The notes under the pieces are model-generated. The model saw only the letters and a program-made list of their open reading frames with translations, did no database searches and was not told where the DNA came from. From Paenibacillus dendritiformis (GTDB lineage: Bacteria > Bacillota > Bacilli > Paenibacillales > Paenibacillaceae): DNA of 64,000 nucleotides. Positions within the stretch are counted from its first letter, which is position 1, and the number at the start of each line of letters is the position of its first letter. The position numbers and the translations under genes were made by a program. Of the stretch, positions 53,483-62,934 are shown piece by piece. The stretch is from the NCBI RefSeq assembly GCF_945605565.1, contig NZ_OX216966.1, forward strand, positions 5,510,001 to 5,574,000, given 5' to 3'.

Positions 53483-54265
53483 TTAGGCGTCTTGTCCAAC
53501 CGTCTCATCGGCGATGCCAAGCTCTTCCTTAATCCAGTCGTAGCCTTCTGCTTCAAGCCGCTCTGCCAGCTCAGGTCCGCCGGATTTGACAATACGGCCC
53601 TGCATCATGACGTGAACGAAGTCAGGCTTGACGTAGTTCAGCAACCGTTGATAGTGAGTAATAATCAAGAAGCCCCGCTCTTCGCTGCGCATAGCATTCA
53701 CGCCGTTCGCCACGATTTTCAACGCGTCGATATCCAGACCGGAGTCGATCTCGTCAAGGACGACGATCTTCGGATCGAGCATCATCATTTGAAGAATCTC
53801 GTTGCGCTTCTTCTCCCCGCCGGAGAAGCCTTCATTCAAATAACGATGAGCGAACTCTTCATTCATCTCCAATTCCTTCATCTTCGATTCCATCTGGCGG
53901 ATGAACTTGATGAGGGAGATCTCGTTGCCTTCCCCGCGGCGCGCGTTGATGGCGCTGCGCAGGAAATCGGAATTCGTAACGCCGGCAATCTCGCTCGGAT
54001 ATTGCATCGCAAGGAACAGCCCCGCGCGTGCGCGCTCATCGACATCCATTTCAAGCACTTCTTCGCCGTCAAGTGTCGCGCTGCCTTCGGTTACTTCATA
54101 TTTAGGGTGGCCCATCAGAGCGGATGCCAGCGTACTCTTCCCTGTTCCGTTCGGCCCCATGATGGCGTGCACTTCCCCGCCCTTCATCGAGAGGCTGATG
54201 CCTTTCAGGATCTCTTTACCTTCAATGGTCGCTTTCAAACCATTAATGACGAATTCTGTTGCCAT
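53483..54265 (-). CDS. sufC: Fe-S cluster assembly ATPase SufC
   Basis: A 260-residue ABC-type ATPase. Walker A GPNGTGKST, signature SGGEKKRNE, Walker B VVLDEIDSGLD and the switch histidine in IITHYQR are present. It drives remodelling of SufBD. First gene of the operon; GGAGG site before the ATG. Confidence 0.96.
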   Translation of the reverse strand: MATEFVINGLKATIEGKEILKGISLSMKGGEVHAIMGPNGTGKSTLASALMGHPKYEVTEGSATLDGEEVLEMDVDERARAGLFLAMQYPSEIAGVTNSDFLRSAINARRGEGNEISLIKFIRQMESKMKELEMNEEFAHRYLNEGFSGGEKKRNEILQMMMLDPKIVVLDEIDSGLDIDALKIVANGVNAMRSEERGFLIITHYQRLLNYVKPDFVHVMMQGRIVKSGGPELAERLEAEGYDWIKEELGIADETVGQDA

Positions 54266-54359
54266 GTGTCGTAACCTCCAGATTGATGGATTTGTTAAAA
54301 AGATGTATACTTTAAATTAAAGATTAATCTTCCCCTAGAGCCTTTCTTACATAGTAATC

Positions 54360-54388
54360 ATTATAAAGTGATTATCAATGATTCTCAA
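54360..54388 (-). promoter_or_regulatory. suf promoter with Fur-like site in the spacer
   Basis: On minus TTGAGA (54388-54383), a 17-bp spacer and TATAAT (54365-54360), about 95 bp before sufC. The spacer and -35 read TGAGAATCATTGATAATCA, an imperfect Fur-type sequence with one perfect TGATAAT half site. This suggests iron control of the suf operon. Confidence 0.65.
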
Positions 54389-54639
54389 CATAATATTAGT
54401 ACATTGGAATATAGAAAGCAACCTTGCAAAAGACAAGCCGCCCCCAACCTGCCTGAGGAAGAAGCCAACATAGCTAATCTGTTCTCCCTTCTGTCCATTC
54501 AAACCTTGCATCCTTCTCCGTCCCCCAGCTCAGCCCTGCGGGAACTCCATGAAAGGAACAACCGTTCCCCGTAACCGATTGGGATAGGAAGACATCATTG
54601 ACTATCCATTTTCGGCAAACCGAAAATATTTATGCACAA

Positions 54640-54710
54640 GAAGCAGGTGCGGCCTTCGGCAGATGAGGCAAAAATGACTCTGCCGGCCAAGATTGTTTAC
54701 CTAGGAAACA
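54640..54710 (-). ncRNA. Candidate Fur-controlled structured RNA or long suf leader
   Basis: Downstream of the promoter at 54716-54745 the minus strand has no open frame with a ribosome site. It has a stable hairpin: GGCC plus GGCAGA (54688-54679) pair with TCTGCC plus GGCC (54663-54651) around 15 nt. A second perfect 8-bp hairpin (ATTTTCGG/CCGAAAAT) lies at 54608-54627. It may be a small RNA or an extended 5' leader of suf. Confidence 0.35.
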
Positions 54711-54715
54711 AAACC

Positions 54716-54749
54716 ATTATAGCATCATCTGATAATGATAATCAATATC
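54716..54749 (-). promoter_or_regulatory. Second promoter with a near-consensus Fur box
   Basis: Minus-strand TTGATT (54745-54740), 18 bp, TATAAT (54721-54716). The sequence GATAATGATAATCAATATC (54731-54749) matches the 19-bp Fur consensus at 18 positions and covers the -35. It fires toward sufC, about 440 bp away. Confidence 0.7.
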
Positions 54750-54790
54750 ACTATTGACATAATCTCGCATCAGTATACTTGAAGCACGAA

Positions 54791-54824
54791 GAAGCATCCG
54801 TCACCATGTGGCAAAGGATGCTTC
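54791..54824 (-). terminator. Hairpin after dps
   Basis: GAAGCATCC and GGATGCTTC form a perfect 9-bp stem 57 bp after the dps stop; only a short T-rich tail follows, so termination strength is uncertain. Confidence 0.55.
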
Positions 54825-54880
54825 ATCTTCAAGCTATTCTTATTCTTAAGCAGACAGCTGTCCCGGAACTCGCTCCCGGC

Positions 54881-55351
54881 TTACGCCATCTGATGGACGG
54901 CTTTGGAGGCATTGCCCAAGTAGGAGCTCAGCATCCAGATATGCTTCTCCAGATCGCCCTGCATGCCAATGAACATATCGTTGGTCACATTGTCTCCGAC
55001 GCGGTCGGCTTCCTTCAACGCTTCTCCGAATTCGGTAATCAATTGATTGAAATCATCGATCAATTGCTTGACCATCTCTTCGGCCGTCTCGTTGCCGCGC
55101 GCTTCCGGAATCGTCGCGTTCGCCGCATACTCCTTCAGCGTAGCGTAAGGCTTGCCGCCGATCGTAAGCAATCTTTCCGCCACTTCATCCATTTTCTCCG
55201 TAATCTCATTATAGAATTCTTCGAACTTCTCATGAAGCGTGAAGAACAAATCGCCTTTTACAAACCAATGGTAGTTATGAAGCTTCACATACATCAGATT
55301 CAAGTTGGCTACTTGCTGATTCAACATCTGCTGCAATTTTTGGTTCGACAT
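54881..55351 (-). CDS. dps: Dps family DNA-binding ferritin-like protein
   Basis: A 156-residue dodecameric mini-ferritin. Ferroxidase ligands sit in YHWFVKGDLFFTLHEKFEEFYNE, read in parts (H, then H, D and E). It oxidises Fe2+ with peroxide, stores iron and protects DNA. The N-terminus has few basic residues. A PerR/Fur-like box lies at its promoter. Confidence 0.93.
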   Translation of the reverse strand: MSNQKLQQMLNQQVANLNLMYVKLHNYHWFVKGDLFFTLHEKFEEFYNEITEKMDEVAERLLTIGGKPYATLKEYAANATIPEARGNETAEEMVKQLIDDFNQLITEFGEALKEADRVGDNVTNDMFIGMQGDLEKHIWMLSSYLGNASKAVHQMA

Positions 55352-55389
55352 AAGTAAAACGCCTCCTGATATTTTGATTTATTCCTTGT

Positions 55390-55404
55390 TGATAATAATT
55401 CTAA
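55390..55404 (-). promoter_or_regulatory. PerR/Fur-like box upstream of dps
   Basis: TTAGAATTATTATCA on minus matches the PerR consensus TTATAATNATTATAA at 12 of the 14 defined positions. It covers a likely -10 (TATTAT) with TTAACT 17 bp upstream. The same family of sites is bound by Fur, so peroxide or iron control is likely. Confidence 0.6.
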
Positions 55405-55674
55405 TATAAGAATGAGTTAATTTCAACCCCTTGACGGAAATTTTACATCTTTTTTTACCGTCCCGGAGCCTCGCATCCCTTATCCAATAAGTACCCTTTG
55501 CCGGCGCTTTTGAATCCCTCGGCCTTGCCCTGCTCATCCTCCAAATTTAAAGTTTCCATAGGTAAAAAAATCCGATATACTAAATCGCAACAGTCTTGGA
55601 GTGCGTTTTTGCACAACCTCATATTATGGAAGATTGTTCATGTTCATTTTATTACCGGGAGGTGCCTGTCTACG

Positions 55675-56934
55675 ATGACTTATCACACAGCTTACCGTCC
55701 TTTGGGCCTGGAGGATGCCGTGGCTCTGGCGCACGGGATCGAAGGACTGTTCCCGCCCGATCTGCCTCTTCATTGCGAGGAAATCGGCGATGGCAATTTG
55801 AATTTGGTGTTTCGGGTATCCGGCGTTCCGGAGAGAACCGATGTTGCGACTCCCCCCCGACGTATTATTATCAAGCAGGCGCTCCCGTATGCAAAAGTGG
55901 TGGGAGAATCGTGGCCGCTCACTTTGGATCGGGCCCGAATCGAAAGCGAAGCCCTGCTGGCTCAAGGAAGGCTCGTCCCTCACCTCGTTCCGAAGGTCTA
56001 TGCGTACGATCCGGAGCTGGCGCTCACCGTGATGGAAGATCTGAGCGATCATACGATTATGCGCCACGGGCTGATGCAGTCGGCTACGTATCCGCTGTTC
56101 GCTGAACATATTGCGGAATTCATGGCTCATACGCTGTTCTTCACCTCTGATCTGGGCTGCAATCAGCAGGAGAAAAAGCGAATCGCGGCTTCGTTCTCCA
56201 ACCCCGAGCTGTGCAAAATAACCGAGGATCTGATCTTCGACGATCCTTATACCGATTCACCGAACAATAATTGCGAAGAAGCGCTGCGCGAGGATCACCG
56301 CAAGCTTCAGGAGGATCAGGCCCTTCATCTCGAAGTGATGCTGCTGCGGGAGAAGTTCCTGACCCAGGCCCAGGCTCTGCTGCATGGCGATCTTCATACG
56401 GGAAGCATCTTCGTCACGCCGGACTCGACCAAAGTAATCGACCCGGAATTCGCCTATTATGGCCCGATCGGCTTCGACATCGGCGCGGTCCTGGCCAATC
56501 TGCTGCTCAATGCGGCCGGGCATGAATATTGGAGTACGGATGAAGGGGCCCGGAAGCAGCACCGTGACTATTTGCTGGCAACGGCTGAAGCAGTCTGGAC
56601 CGGGTTCGAGTCCCGCTTCCGCTCGCTGTGGAACGAACACGGCATCGATCGGCTGTCATTTACCCCTGGATATCAGGATCTTTATATGGAACGAATTTTG
56701 CAGGATGCGGTCGGTTATGCCGGCTGCAAAATCATTCGCCGGATTGTCGGCCTCTCGCATGTCGCCGATATTGACCGCATTGAGGATGATGCGATCCGGC
56801 TGCGGGCGCAACGGATGGCGCTGAGCATCGGCAAGACATTCATCCTGTCCAACCAGTCTGTCCGCTCCATTCGGGAAGCTATCGCGGCAGCCGGGTCGGC
56901 CATCGAGGACGAGTACGCCCATAACCGTTCCTAA
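55675..56934 (+). CDS. mtnK: S-methyl-5-thioribose kinase
   Basis: A 419-residue kinase of the methionine salvage pathway that phosphorylates methylthioribose. It has GDGNLNLVFRV (nucleotide loop), IIIKQALPYAKVVGESWPL in parts, LHGDLHTGSIFV (catalytic loop) and DPEFAYYGPIGFDIGAVLAN (metal DxE). GGGAGGTG precedes the ATG at 55675. mtnA, its usual neighbour, is not here, and no S-box riboswitch is visible upstream. Confidence 0.93.
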   Translation: MTYHTAYRPLGLEDAVALAHGIEGLFPPDLPLHCEEIGDGNLNLVFRVSGVPERTDVATPPRRIIIKQALPYAKVVGESWPLTLDRARIESEALLAQGRLVPHLVPKVYAYDPELALTVMEDLSDHTIMRHGLMQSATYPLFAEHIAEFMAHTLFFTSDLGCNQQEKKRIAASFSNPELCKITEDLIFDDPYTDSPNNNCEEALREDHRKLQEDQALHLEVMLLREKFLTQAQALLHGDLHTGSIFVTPDSTKVIDPEFAYYGPIGFDIGAVLANLLLNAAGHEYWSTDEGARKQHRDYLLATAEAVWTGFESRFRSLWNEHGIDRLSFTPGYQDLYMERILQDAVGYAGCKIIRRIVGLSHVADIDRIEDDAIRLRAQRMALSIGKTFILSNQSVRSIREAIAAAGSAIEDEYAHNRS

Positions 56935-57063
56935 TATAGGGACATCTGAGGACGCTTGTCTGTTCTATTCTTGCCTATGATGATGATTATGCGCGAAGGC
57001 GAAAAGCAGCTTGCTTTTCGCCTTCGGTATGTGCGTGCTCCGACGGGAGATTGCCGCTCCGGC

Positions 57064-57366
57064 CTACACCATCCGCGCGAGCGCTTCTCTCCCCGTCATG
57101 CCAACATGAATGCCCCGGTTCTCCGCCTCGACGGTCACCGACTCGAGCGGCGCTTCCAGCAGCTGTTCCAGCGTGCGCACCCCGACGGCACGCCCCGCAA
57201 CAATGCGGCGATCCTTCAGCTTCTCATTCAACAGCCCGACATCGAGCGCCCCGCACATAATATATCCTTCCTCTGTCGTAATCGCGAGCAGCGTCGTCTT
57301 CGGAAGCTTCACTTCAATGCCTAGAACGGTCATGCCGTCCATAGCCATTGGCACTATCTGCATCAT
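57064..57366 (-). CDS. yunC: YunC family protein (DUF1805)
   Basis: A 100-residue protein (VPMAMDGMTVLGIEVKLPKT, then TTEEGYIMCGALDVGLLNEKL and GRAVGVRTLEQLL) matching DUF1805/YunC. Function unknown. The frame stays open to 57615, but AAGGGG lies 8 nt before ATG 57366, and family members start here. Divergent from the next gene. Confidence 0.85.
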   Translation of the reverse strand: MMQIVPMAMDGMTVLGIEVKLPKTTLLAITTEEGYIMCGALDVGLLNEKLKDRRIVAGRAVGVRTLEQLLEAPLESVTVEAENRGIHVGMTGREALARMV

Positions 57367-57541
57367 TCTGAATTCCCCTTCCGCCCAAGATGATACCATC
57401 TTATGCATCCCGCCCCGGAAGGTATCCATAGGAAAATGAAAATCTTTTTCCCAATAATAGTACTTATGGACTATGCTATGATTTTTGTCCCGTATTATAA
57501 TGGGTTCATCTAGGCTAATTGTCCAGGTTGGAGGAATCAAC

Positions 57542-58210
57542 ATGCTGTATCCCATAACATCAACATCTAACGTGTACAAATTTAATGTGGACATCCTGGT
57601 CAAAGGCGAATCCAATGCGGCAACGTTGGAGAAGCTGCTCCACCTGCTTCATGCTTCACCGGACGTGCTCGATCTCCGGATCCAATCCGGTGTGGAAATG
57701 GGATCCTTGTTGAATCTGATGGAAGCCATGCAGCAGAACAACATGGATGCGACTCCATTTGGCAAGCCAACCGCGACTCGAGGAAGAAACCAGAGCCCCG
57801 CCTTGTCGGATACCGGAGGGGAGAAGAAGACCGGAACGGCGGCCGTGCACCCGATTGTCCCAGAATCCCGTCCGACGCCGGTCCCGAATTCCAACAAGAC
57901 GAATAGCGAGTCTTCGGAACAAGAGCTTCACATCGCGGGAAGCGCCGACTGTCCGGAGAAGAACGGACAAGCTCCTTCCGCCACGCGAATGAGACTGGTT
58001 TTGACAGAGCTTCAGATCAAGCGCTACATCGAGCAAAATTCCCTCGTACGGCTTACCGTCAACAAAGGAAAAGGAAAAATGTTGAGCATTCCTTGCCGGA
58101 TTCTGAATTATGACCCCGTCAATCAGCTGCTGAATGTGTACCATGTCGATGAAAAAAATGTCTATGCCTACCAACTGTTCGAAATCGAATCGATGGATGC
58201 CCATAATTAA
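57542..58210 (+). CDS. Conserved-looking protein of unknown function
   Basis: A 222-residue protein. The N-terminal about 60 residues (MLYPITSTSNVYKFNVDILV; LEKLLHLLHASPDVLDLRIQSG) form one folded unit, the middle is a disordered proline/serine region, and the C-terminal 65 residues (LVLTELQIKRYIEQNSLVRLTVNKGKG, in parts) form a beta-rich module ending in LNVYHVDEKNVYAYQLFEIES. GGAGG before the ATG. I do not recognise the family. Confidence 0.65.
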   Translation: MLYPITSTSNVYKFNVDILVKGESNAATLEKLLHLLHASPDVLDLRIQSGVEMGSLLNLMEAMQQNNMDATPFGKPTATRGRNQSPALSDTGGEKKTGTAAVHPIVPESRPTPVPNSNKTNSESSEQELHIAGSADCPEKNGQAPSATRMRLVLTELQIKRYIEQNSLVRLTVNKGKGKMLSIPCRILNYDPVNQLLNVYHVDEKNVYAYQLFEIESMDAHN

Positions 58211-58277
58211 TGCAGTTACGAGAACAGCCGCCACGCAAGTCCCAACGACTTCGCATGGCGGCTGTTGTATGGCAAGC

Positions 58278-60209
58278 CTATCCTATGTATGTCTCGCAAT
58301 GTTCGCGGAACAACTGCTCGAACCGCTGGCAGGACAGCGGCGGGCTGAAATAGAACCCCTGAATTTCGTCGCAGTTATGCTTCTGCAGGAAGTGGAGCTG
58401 CTCCTCCGTCTCTACCCCTTCGGCAATGACCTGCATATTCATATTGTGCCCCAGGGCGATAATCGCCGACACAATCGCCGCATCATTCGGATCCTGCTGC
58501 AGATCGCGGACGAACGAGCGGTCGATCTTCAGGCGATGTATCGGGAAATTTTTGAGATAATGGAGCGAGCTGTAGCCGGTGCCGAAATCGTCAATGCTGA
58601 TGGCTACCCCCATATCCTTCAACTGCTGCAGCACGGGAGATGCTCTGGGCACGTCCATGGTCATGCTCTCCGTAATCTCCAGATCGAGGTAGGCCGGATC
58701 CAATCCGGTCTTGGCCAATACCTCCTCCACCGTCTCCGACAGGTTGTCCATTTCGAACTGGCGAACGGACAGATTGACCGATACCGGTATCGGCGGAAAG
58801 CCCTTCTGCTGCCATTCTTTATTTTGCCGGCAGGCTTCTTCAAGCACCCATGTGCCAAGGGCGACAATGAAGCCGTTCTCCTCCGCGATCGGAATAAATT
58901 CCCCCGGCGAGATCATTCCGCGCACGGGATGATTCCAACGGACCAATGCTTCCATGCCGACGATGCGCTCCGTATTCATATCGAACTGCGGCTGATAATA
59001 CAGCTCGAATTCCTCTTCCTTCAGCCCCCGCCGCATGTCATTTTCCAGCGTCAGCCGTTCCAGCGGCCGATCATTCATCTCCGGCACATAGAAGAGGAAG
59101 CCGTTCTTCCCCTGTTCCTTCACGCGCGACAGCGCCAGATCCGCTTGCTTCATCGCCTGAGCCCCGTCTATCGAGCCCGGGTTGTCGACCATCGCAATGC
59201 CGATGCTCATCGTCACATGAACCGGGACATCGTTCAAGCAGAACGGCTCTTCCAGGACGGACAGCCATTGCATGATCCGCTTATGCACTTCGGCCTCCGA
59301 TTCCACGAACGTGAAAAAGCAGGCGAATTCATCGCCTTCCATCCGGGCGACCACGTCATTATCTGTCATCGTCCGCAGCAGCCGCTCGGCAATCTGCATC
59401 AGCAGCATATCGCCGAAATCCGTGCCGAATGTATCATTAATCCGCTTAAACCGGTCGAGGTCCATGTATAGAACGGCTATCGAGAAGCTCTCATTGACGG
59501 CCATCCCGATGGCTTCCTCCAACCGCTGCATGAACATGCGCCGGTTCGGCAGCCCGGTCATATCATCATAATAGGACATGTACCGGATCCGCTCCGCCAT
59601 ATGGCGGTCCGGACTCGGATCCTGCAGGCAGACCGAATAGATCGGCCGGGCCGCCTGGGGGCAGACCCCATCGGCCAGACGGACAACCCGGGCAATCCAA
59701 TCCTGACGGAAGCCCTCCTTATGGAACCCGGCAAGCGCAAGCTCCTTCTCGCCCCCCGGTTCGAGATTCATCATCGTGTCCAGCAATTTCCGCTTGGAGC
59801 ACTCATCCATCACCTCGGACAGCGCCGGCATCTCTTCTTCGTAGCCCGTTACGCCGCGGAACGAATGATTCACACCCTTAACCGCGCCATCCCTCTCTAT
59901 AAAAAAAATCGGAACAGGCACATGATTAACCAAGTATGCCCACTCCGAACCGGCCGGTGCTCTGTTGTCAAGTATACACCGAGTCTGGCGGATTGCCTCC
60001 CGCCGAAGCGGCTTCGCCCGCCATTCGGATAGCGTGATGTACGCCACGGCGGCTCCCCATAGGATCCCGATACCGATTCGGAGAACGCCCTCCGACAGCA
60101 AAAAGACAACCGCGCCACCGATGCACGTTATGGCCGCCAATAACGATGTAACGCCGAACAGCGACGTTCTTCGCGGTTCCACCCTCGGTTCTTCTATCTG
60201 ATTATTCAC
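58278..60209 (-). CDS. GGDEF-EAL protein with PAS, EAL intact and GGDEF altered
   Basis: A 643-residue cyclic-di-GMP enzyme. Two transmembrane helices at about 14-55 (GVTSLLAAITCIGGAVVFLL), a PAS region (PVPIFFIERDGAVKGVNHSF, about 100-210), a GGDEF domain at about 220-375 and an EAL domain at about 385-640. The diguanylate cyclase signature reads MEGDEF, the first Gly being Glu. The EAL domain keeps MEALVRW, VNLSVRQF, ITES, IDDFGTGYSSL, KIDRSF and AEGVET, so phosphodiesterase activity is likely. GTG at 60209 follows GGAAGGAA; the longer frame overlaps the DUF423 gene. Confidence 0.9.
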   Translation of the reverse strand: MNNQIEEPRVEPRRTSLFGVTSLLAAITCIGGAVVFLLSEGVLRIGIGILWGAAVAYITLSEWRAKPLRREAIRQTRCILDNRAPAGSEWAYLVNHVPVPIFFIERDGAVKGVNHSFRGVTGYEEEMPALSEVMDECSKRKLLDTMMNLEPGGEKELALAGFHKEGFRQDWIARVVRLADGVCPQAARPIYSVCLQDPSPDRHMAERIRYMSYYDDMTGLPNRRMFMQRLEEAIGMAVNESFSIAVLYMDLDRFKRINDTFGTDFGDMLLMQIAERLLRTMTDNDVVARMEGDEFACFFTFVESEAEVHKRIMQWLSVLEEPFCLNDVPVHVTMSIGIAMVDNPGSIDGAQAMKQADLALSRVKEQGKNGFLFYVPEMNDRPLERLTLENDMRRGLKEEEFELYYQPQFDMNTERIVGMEALVRWNHPVRGMISPGEFIPIAEENGFIVALGTWVLEEACRQNKEWQQKGFPPIPVSVNLSVRQFEMDNLSETVEEVLAKTGLDPAYLDLEITESMTMDVPRASPVLQQLKDMGVAISIDDFGTGYSSLHYLKNFPIHRLKIDRSFVRDLQQDPNDAAIVSAIIALGHNMNMQVIAEGVETEEQLHFLQKHNCDEIQGFYFSPPLSCQRFEQLFREHCETYIG

Positions 60210-60256
60210 CTTGTACTCTTCCTTCCGGCCCCTAGTCTCTACCCGTCTGCTTAATG

Positions 60257-60625
60257 CTATCTTCGCGCTGCCAAGGCTAGCATGAGCCAGCCGATAAGGA
60301 AGGCGACGCCTCCAATCGGCGTAATCGCACCCAGCATGGAGAATCCGGTGAAGCATAGCAGATACAAGCTTCCCGAGAAGATGATCATTCCCGTCAACAG
60401 GAGGCGGGCCGACCACTGCACCTTCTTCTGGTCCGCCAGCTTATCCGCCAGGATTGCAATCAGAATCAATCCAAGCGCATGCGCCATATGATATTGAACC
60501 GCCGTCTCATAGGTCGCCATCCGCTCCGGTGTCAGTCTTGCCTGCATAATATGCGCACCAAACGCCCCCAGCGCAACGGACAACAACATATTCAGGCTTC
60601 CTATTATTGCGTAGCGTCGCAGCAT
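60257..60625 (-). CDS. DUF423 family membrane protein
   Basis: A 122-residue protein with four hydrophobic helices and the family pattern LGAFGAHIM, VQYHMAHALGLILIA, LFSGSLYLL-type GSLYLLCFTG and TPIGGVAFLIGWL. Function unknown; widespread (YwdK-like). Confidence 0.9.
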   Translation of the reverse strand: MLRRYAIIGSLNMLLSVALGAFGAHIMQARLTPERMATYETAVQYHMAHALGLILIAILADKLADQKKVQWSARLLLTGMIIFSGSLYLLCFTGFSMLGAITPIGGVAFLIGWLMLALAARR

Positions 60626-60728
60626 GTTGCCACTCCTTTATGGATCATTTGGTGATCTATACTATTTTACGATTCTATCTTATCTGAATCCGCCGCCTTT
60701 TTCCACAATGAAATCGAAGGATGTCTTT

Positions 60729-60956
60729 ATGAACGGGTGGATATATATCAACAATCGACAAGGCTTGAGACGCGGGCCGCACACTTTAGGGATGACGAAT
60801 TGCGGAAAAATGACGGAGCCTGCCGAGGACTGGCCTTTCGCGATCATCTTGTTCTATCGCCGTCGCGTGGCCGGTATCGGGATATATTTAGAAAAAAAAG
60901 ATATTCACAGGAAAACGGGGCTGCATGGAGAAGTTATAGAAAGCGTTATCATATGA
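60729..60956 (+). CDS. Small protein of unknown function
   Basis: A 75-residue frame (start MNGWIYINNRQGLRRGPHTLG) with AAGGA seven bases before the ATG. A second overlapping frame (60737-60961) makes the choice uncertain. No family recognised. Confidence 0.4.
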   Translation: MNGWIYINNRQGLRRGPHTLGMTNCGKMTEPAEDWPFAIILFYRRRVAGIGIYLEKKDIHRKTGLHGEVIESVII

Positions 60957-61000
60957 ATTAACTGAAAGATACTCTTCCATGTAAAGGTGGCATATGAAAA

Positions 61001-62673
61001 ATGGCGAATCACGTGCTGGACACCCGCATCATCAGCTCCTTAGTCAAAGTTTTTGCCGACGAGCCGCTGCAGGCTCCCGACTTCCGAACCGCAACCGTCC
61101 TGCAGGGGGAAGCCCTGCACTTCCAGCTTGCCTACCGCGGAGAAGAACTGTTGAAGGAAGCGGCCATATCGGTACGGGGCGGCGTGGCGGAGGCGATTAC
61201 GGTTCATAAAGTCGAGCTGGTTCCGTCCGAACTGCCCATCTATGCGCACCATGACGGCAATCTGCTCCGCTCCGCCCCCGGCCTCTATCCGATCTGCTGG
61301 CACCCGCAGACCCCCGGGAGGGCATCGTCATCTGTCCCGGACAATGGCGGGCGCTCTGGATTACAGCCGAAGTCGATGAACGGTGGAGCGCGGGCGAGCA
61401 TCCGATCACGGTCAGTCTGACCACCAGCGGCGGCGGCCTGCTCGCTCAGGAGACGTTCACGCTCGTCGTCCTGCCGGCCGCCCTGCCCAAGCAGCAGCTC
61501 AAGCATACCGAATGGTTCCACAGCGACGGCATCGCGACCTGCTACGGCGTGGACGTGTTCAGCGAAGCGCATTGGGAGCTGATTCGGAGGTTCATCCGGA
61601 CCGCCGTCCGGCACGGCATCAATATGATCCTGACGCCGCTGTTCACGCCTCCGCTGGATACCGACGTCGGAGGGGAGCGTCCGACCGTCCAGCTCGTTGA
61701 CGTCGCCAAGACAGGCGATCGCTATGCCTTCGGCTTCGCGCGCCTGGAACGCTGGGTGAAGCTCTGCCTGGAGGAGGGCGTCGAATATTTCGAGATGTCC
61801 CATCTGTTCACCCAGTGGGGCGCGAAGCATGCGCCGAAGATTATCGCGGCCGTGGACGGCGAGCCGCAGCGCATCTTCGGATGGGAGACGGACGCATCCG
61901 GTCCCGAGTACCGCGCGTTCCTGCGCCAGTTCCTGCCGGAGCTGGTTGCCTGGATGAAGGCGAACGAAATCGCGGACCGGGCTCATTTCCATATCTCGGA
62001 CGAACCGCGCGTCGAGCAGATGGACTCTTACCGCAACGCGGTGGAAGCCGTATCCGATCTGCTGGCGGAGTTCCCGGTGATGGACGCCTTATCCGATTAT
62101 GATTTCTATCAGAGCGGGCTCGTCCAGGTGCCGGTTCCGGCCAACGATCATATCGAGCCGTTCATCGAGAACGGGGTGAAGCCGCTCTGGACCTATTACT
62201 GCTGCTCCCAGTACCGGGAGGTGTCGAACCGCTTCTTCTCGATGCCTTCAGCGCGCAACCGCATTCTCGGCTGGCAGCTGTACAAATTCCAGGCCGACGG
62301 CTTCCTCCATTGGGGATATAATTTCTACTATTCGCAATATTCGCGGAAGCCGATCGATCCGTTCCGCACGACGGACGCGTCGTACGCCTTCCCGTCAGGC
62401 GACGCCTTCCTCGTCTATCCCGGCGCGGAGGGGCCGCTCGAATCGATCCGGCTCGATGTGCTGCGGGAGGCGCTGCAGGATCTGCGCGCGCTGCAGCTTC
62501 TTGAATCCTATATCGGCCGGGAGGCGGTCATCGCACTCATCGAAGAAGATTTGGATGAACCGCTCACCTTCCGCACCTATCCGCACAGCGCCGACTGGCT
62601 GCTGAACAAGCGGATGCTGGTGAATGAACGGATTCGGGAAGCGGCTTGCGGCAAGCTGTCCGCTCCATCATAA
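61001..62673 (+). pseudogene. DUF4091 glycoside-hydrolase-like gene with frameshift
   Basis: Two frames make one about 557-residue DUF4091 protein. The first (MANHVLDTRIISSLVKVFAD, beta N-terminus) reaches NLLRSAPGLYP; the second continues DLLAPADPREGIVICPGQW and runs through the barrel core (FHSDGIATCYGVDVFSEAHW in parts, HFHISDEPRVEQM with acidic residues, WTYYCCSQYREVSNRF) to TAA at 62671-62673. One base is missing near 61290 (TATCC-GAT). Family proteins are putative glycan hydrolases. It is a real break or an assembly error. Confidence 0.75.
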
Positions 62674-62830
62674 CGGCACGTCCGTGCCGCAGCGAAGACA
62701 TGACCAGCCTGCGGTAAGGCATGATACCGTTTGCCGCGGAAACATGGTCCCGTCTTCGGAGGGCATGGCCAGTCTGCGGCGAAGACATGACCGGTTCTAC
62801 GGCGAGCAGAGGATGCTCGGGTAGGGCCGG
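62674..62830. repeat. Hairpin and short repeats between DUF4091 and iclR-type genes
   Basis: CGGCAC-GTCC-GTGCCG (62674-62689) is a perfect hairpin directly after the stop. GCGAAGACATGACC occurs at 62692-62705 and 62779-62792, with further GACATGGTCC-like copies between. No gene is seen in the 260-bp gap. Confidence 0.5.
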
Positions 62831-62879
62831 TTTCTTTTTGGAATTGCAACGATTGCGCGAATGAGATATTATATATGAA

Positions 62880-62889
62880 ACTATATAGT
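62880..62889. promoter_or_regulatory. Palindrome upstream of the IclR gene
   Basis: ACTATATAGT is a perfect 10-bp palindrome 45 bp before the IclR ATG, beside a TATTAT (62867-62872)-like -10. A candidate autoregulatory operator. Confidence 0.35.
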
Positions 62890-62934
62890 AACTTATGTGA
62901 TACTTTTAAACCACTACACATTGGAGGTGCAACG

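Noticed and set aside
55400..55674. SAM (S-box) riboswitch upstream of mtnK
   Set aside because: No conserved S-box stems or terminator could be found in the 270 bp before the gene.
60737..60961. Second frame overlapping the small gene at 60729
   Set aside because: It has no ribosome site and an arginine-rich shadow-like composition.
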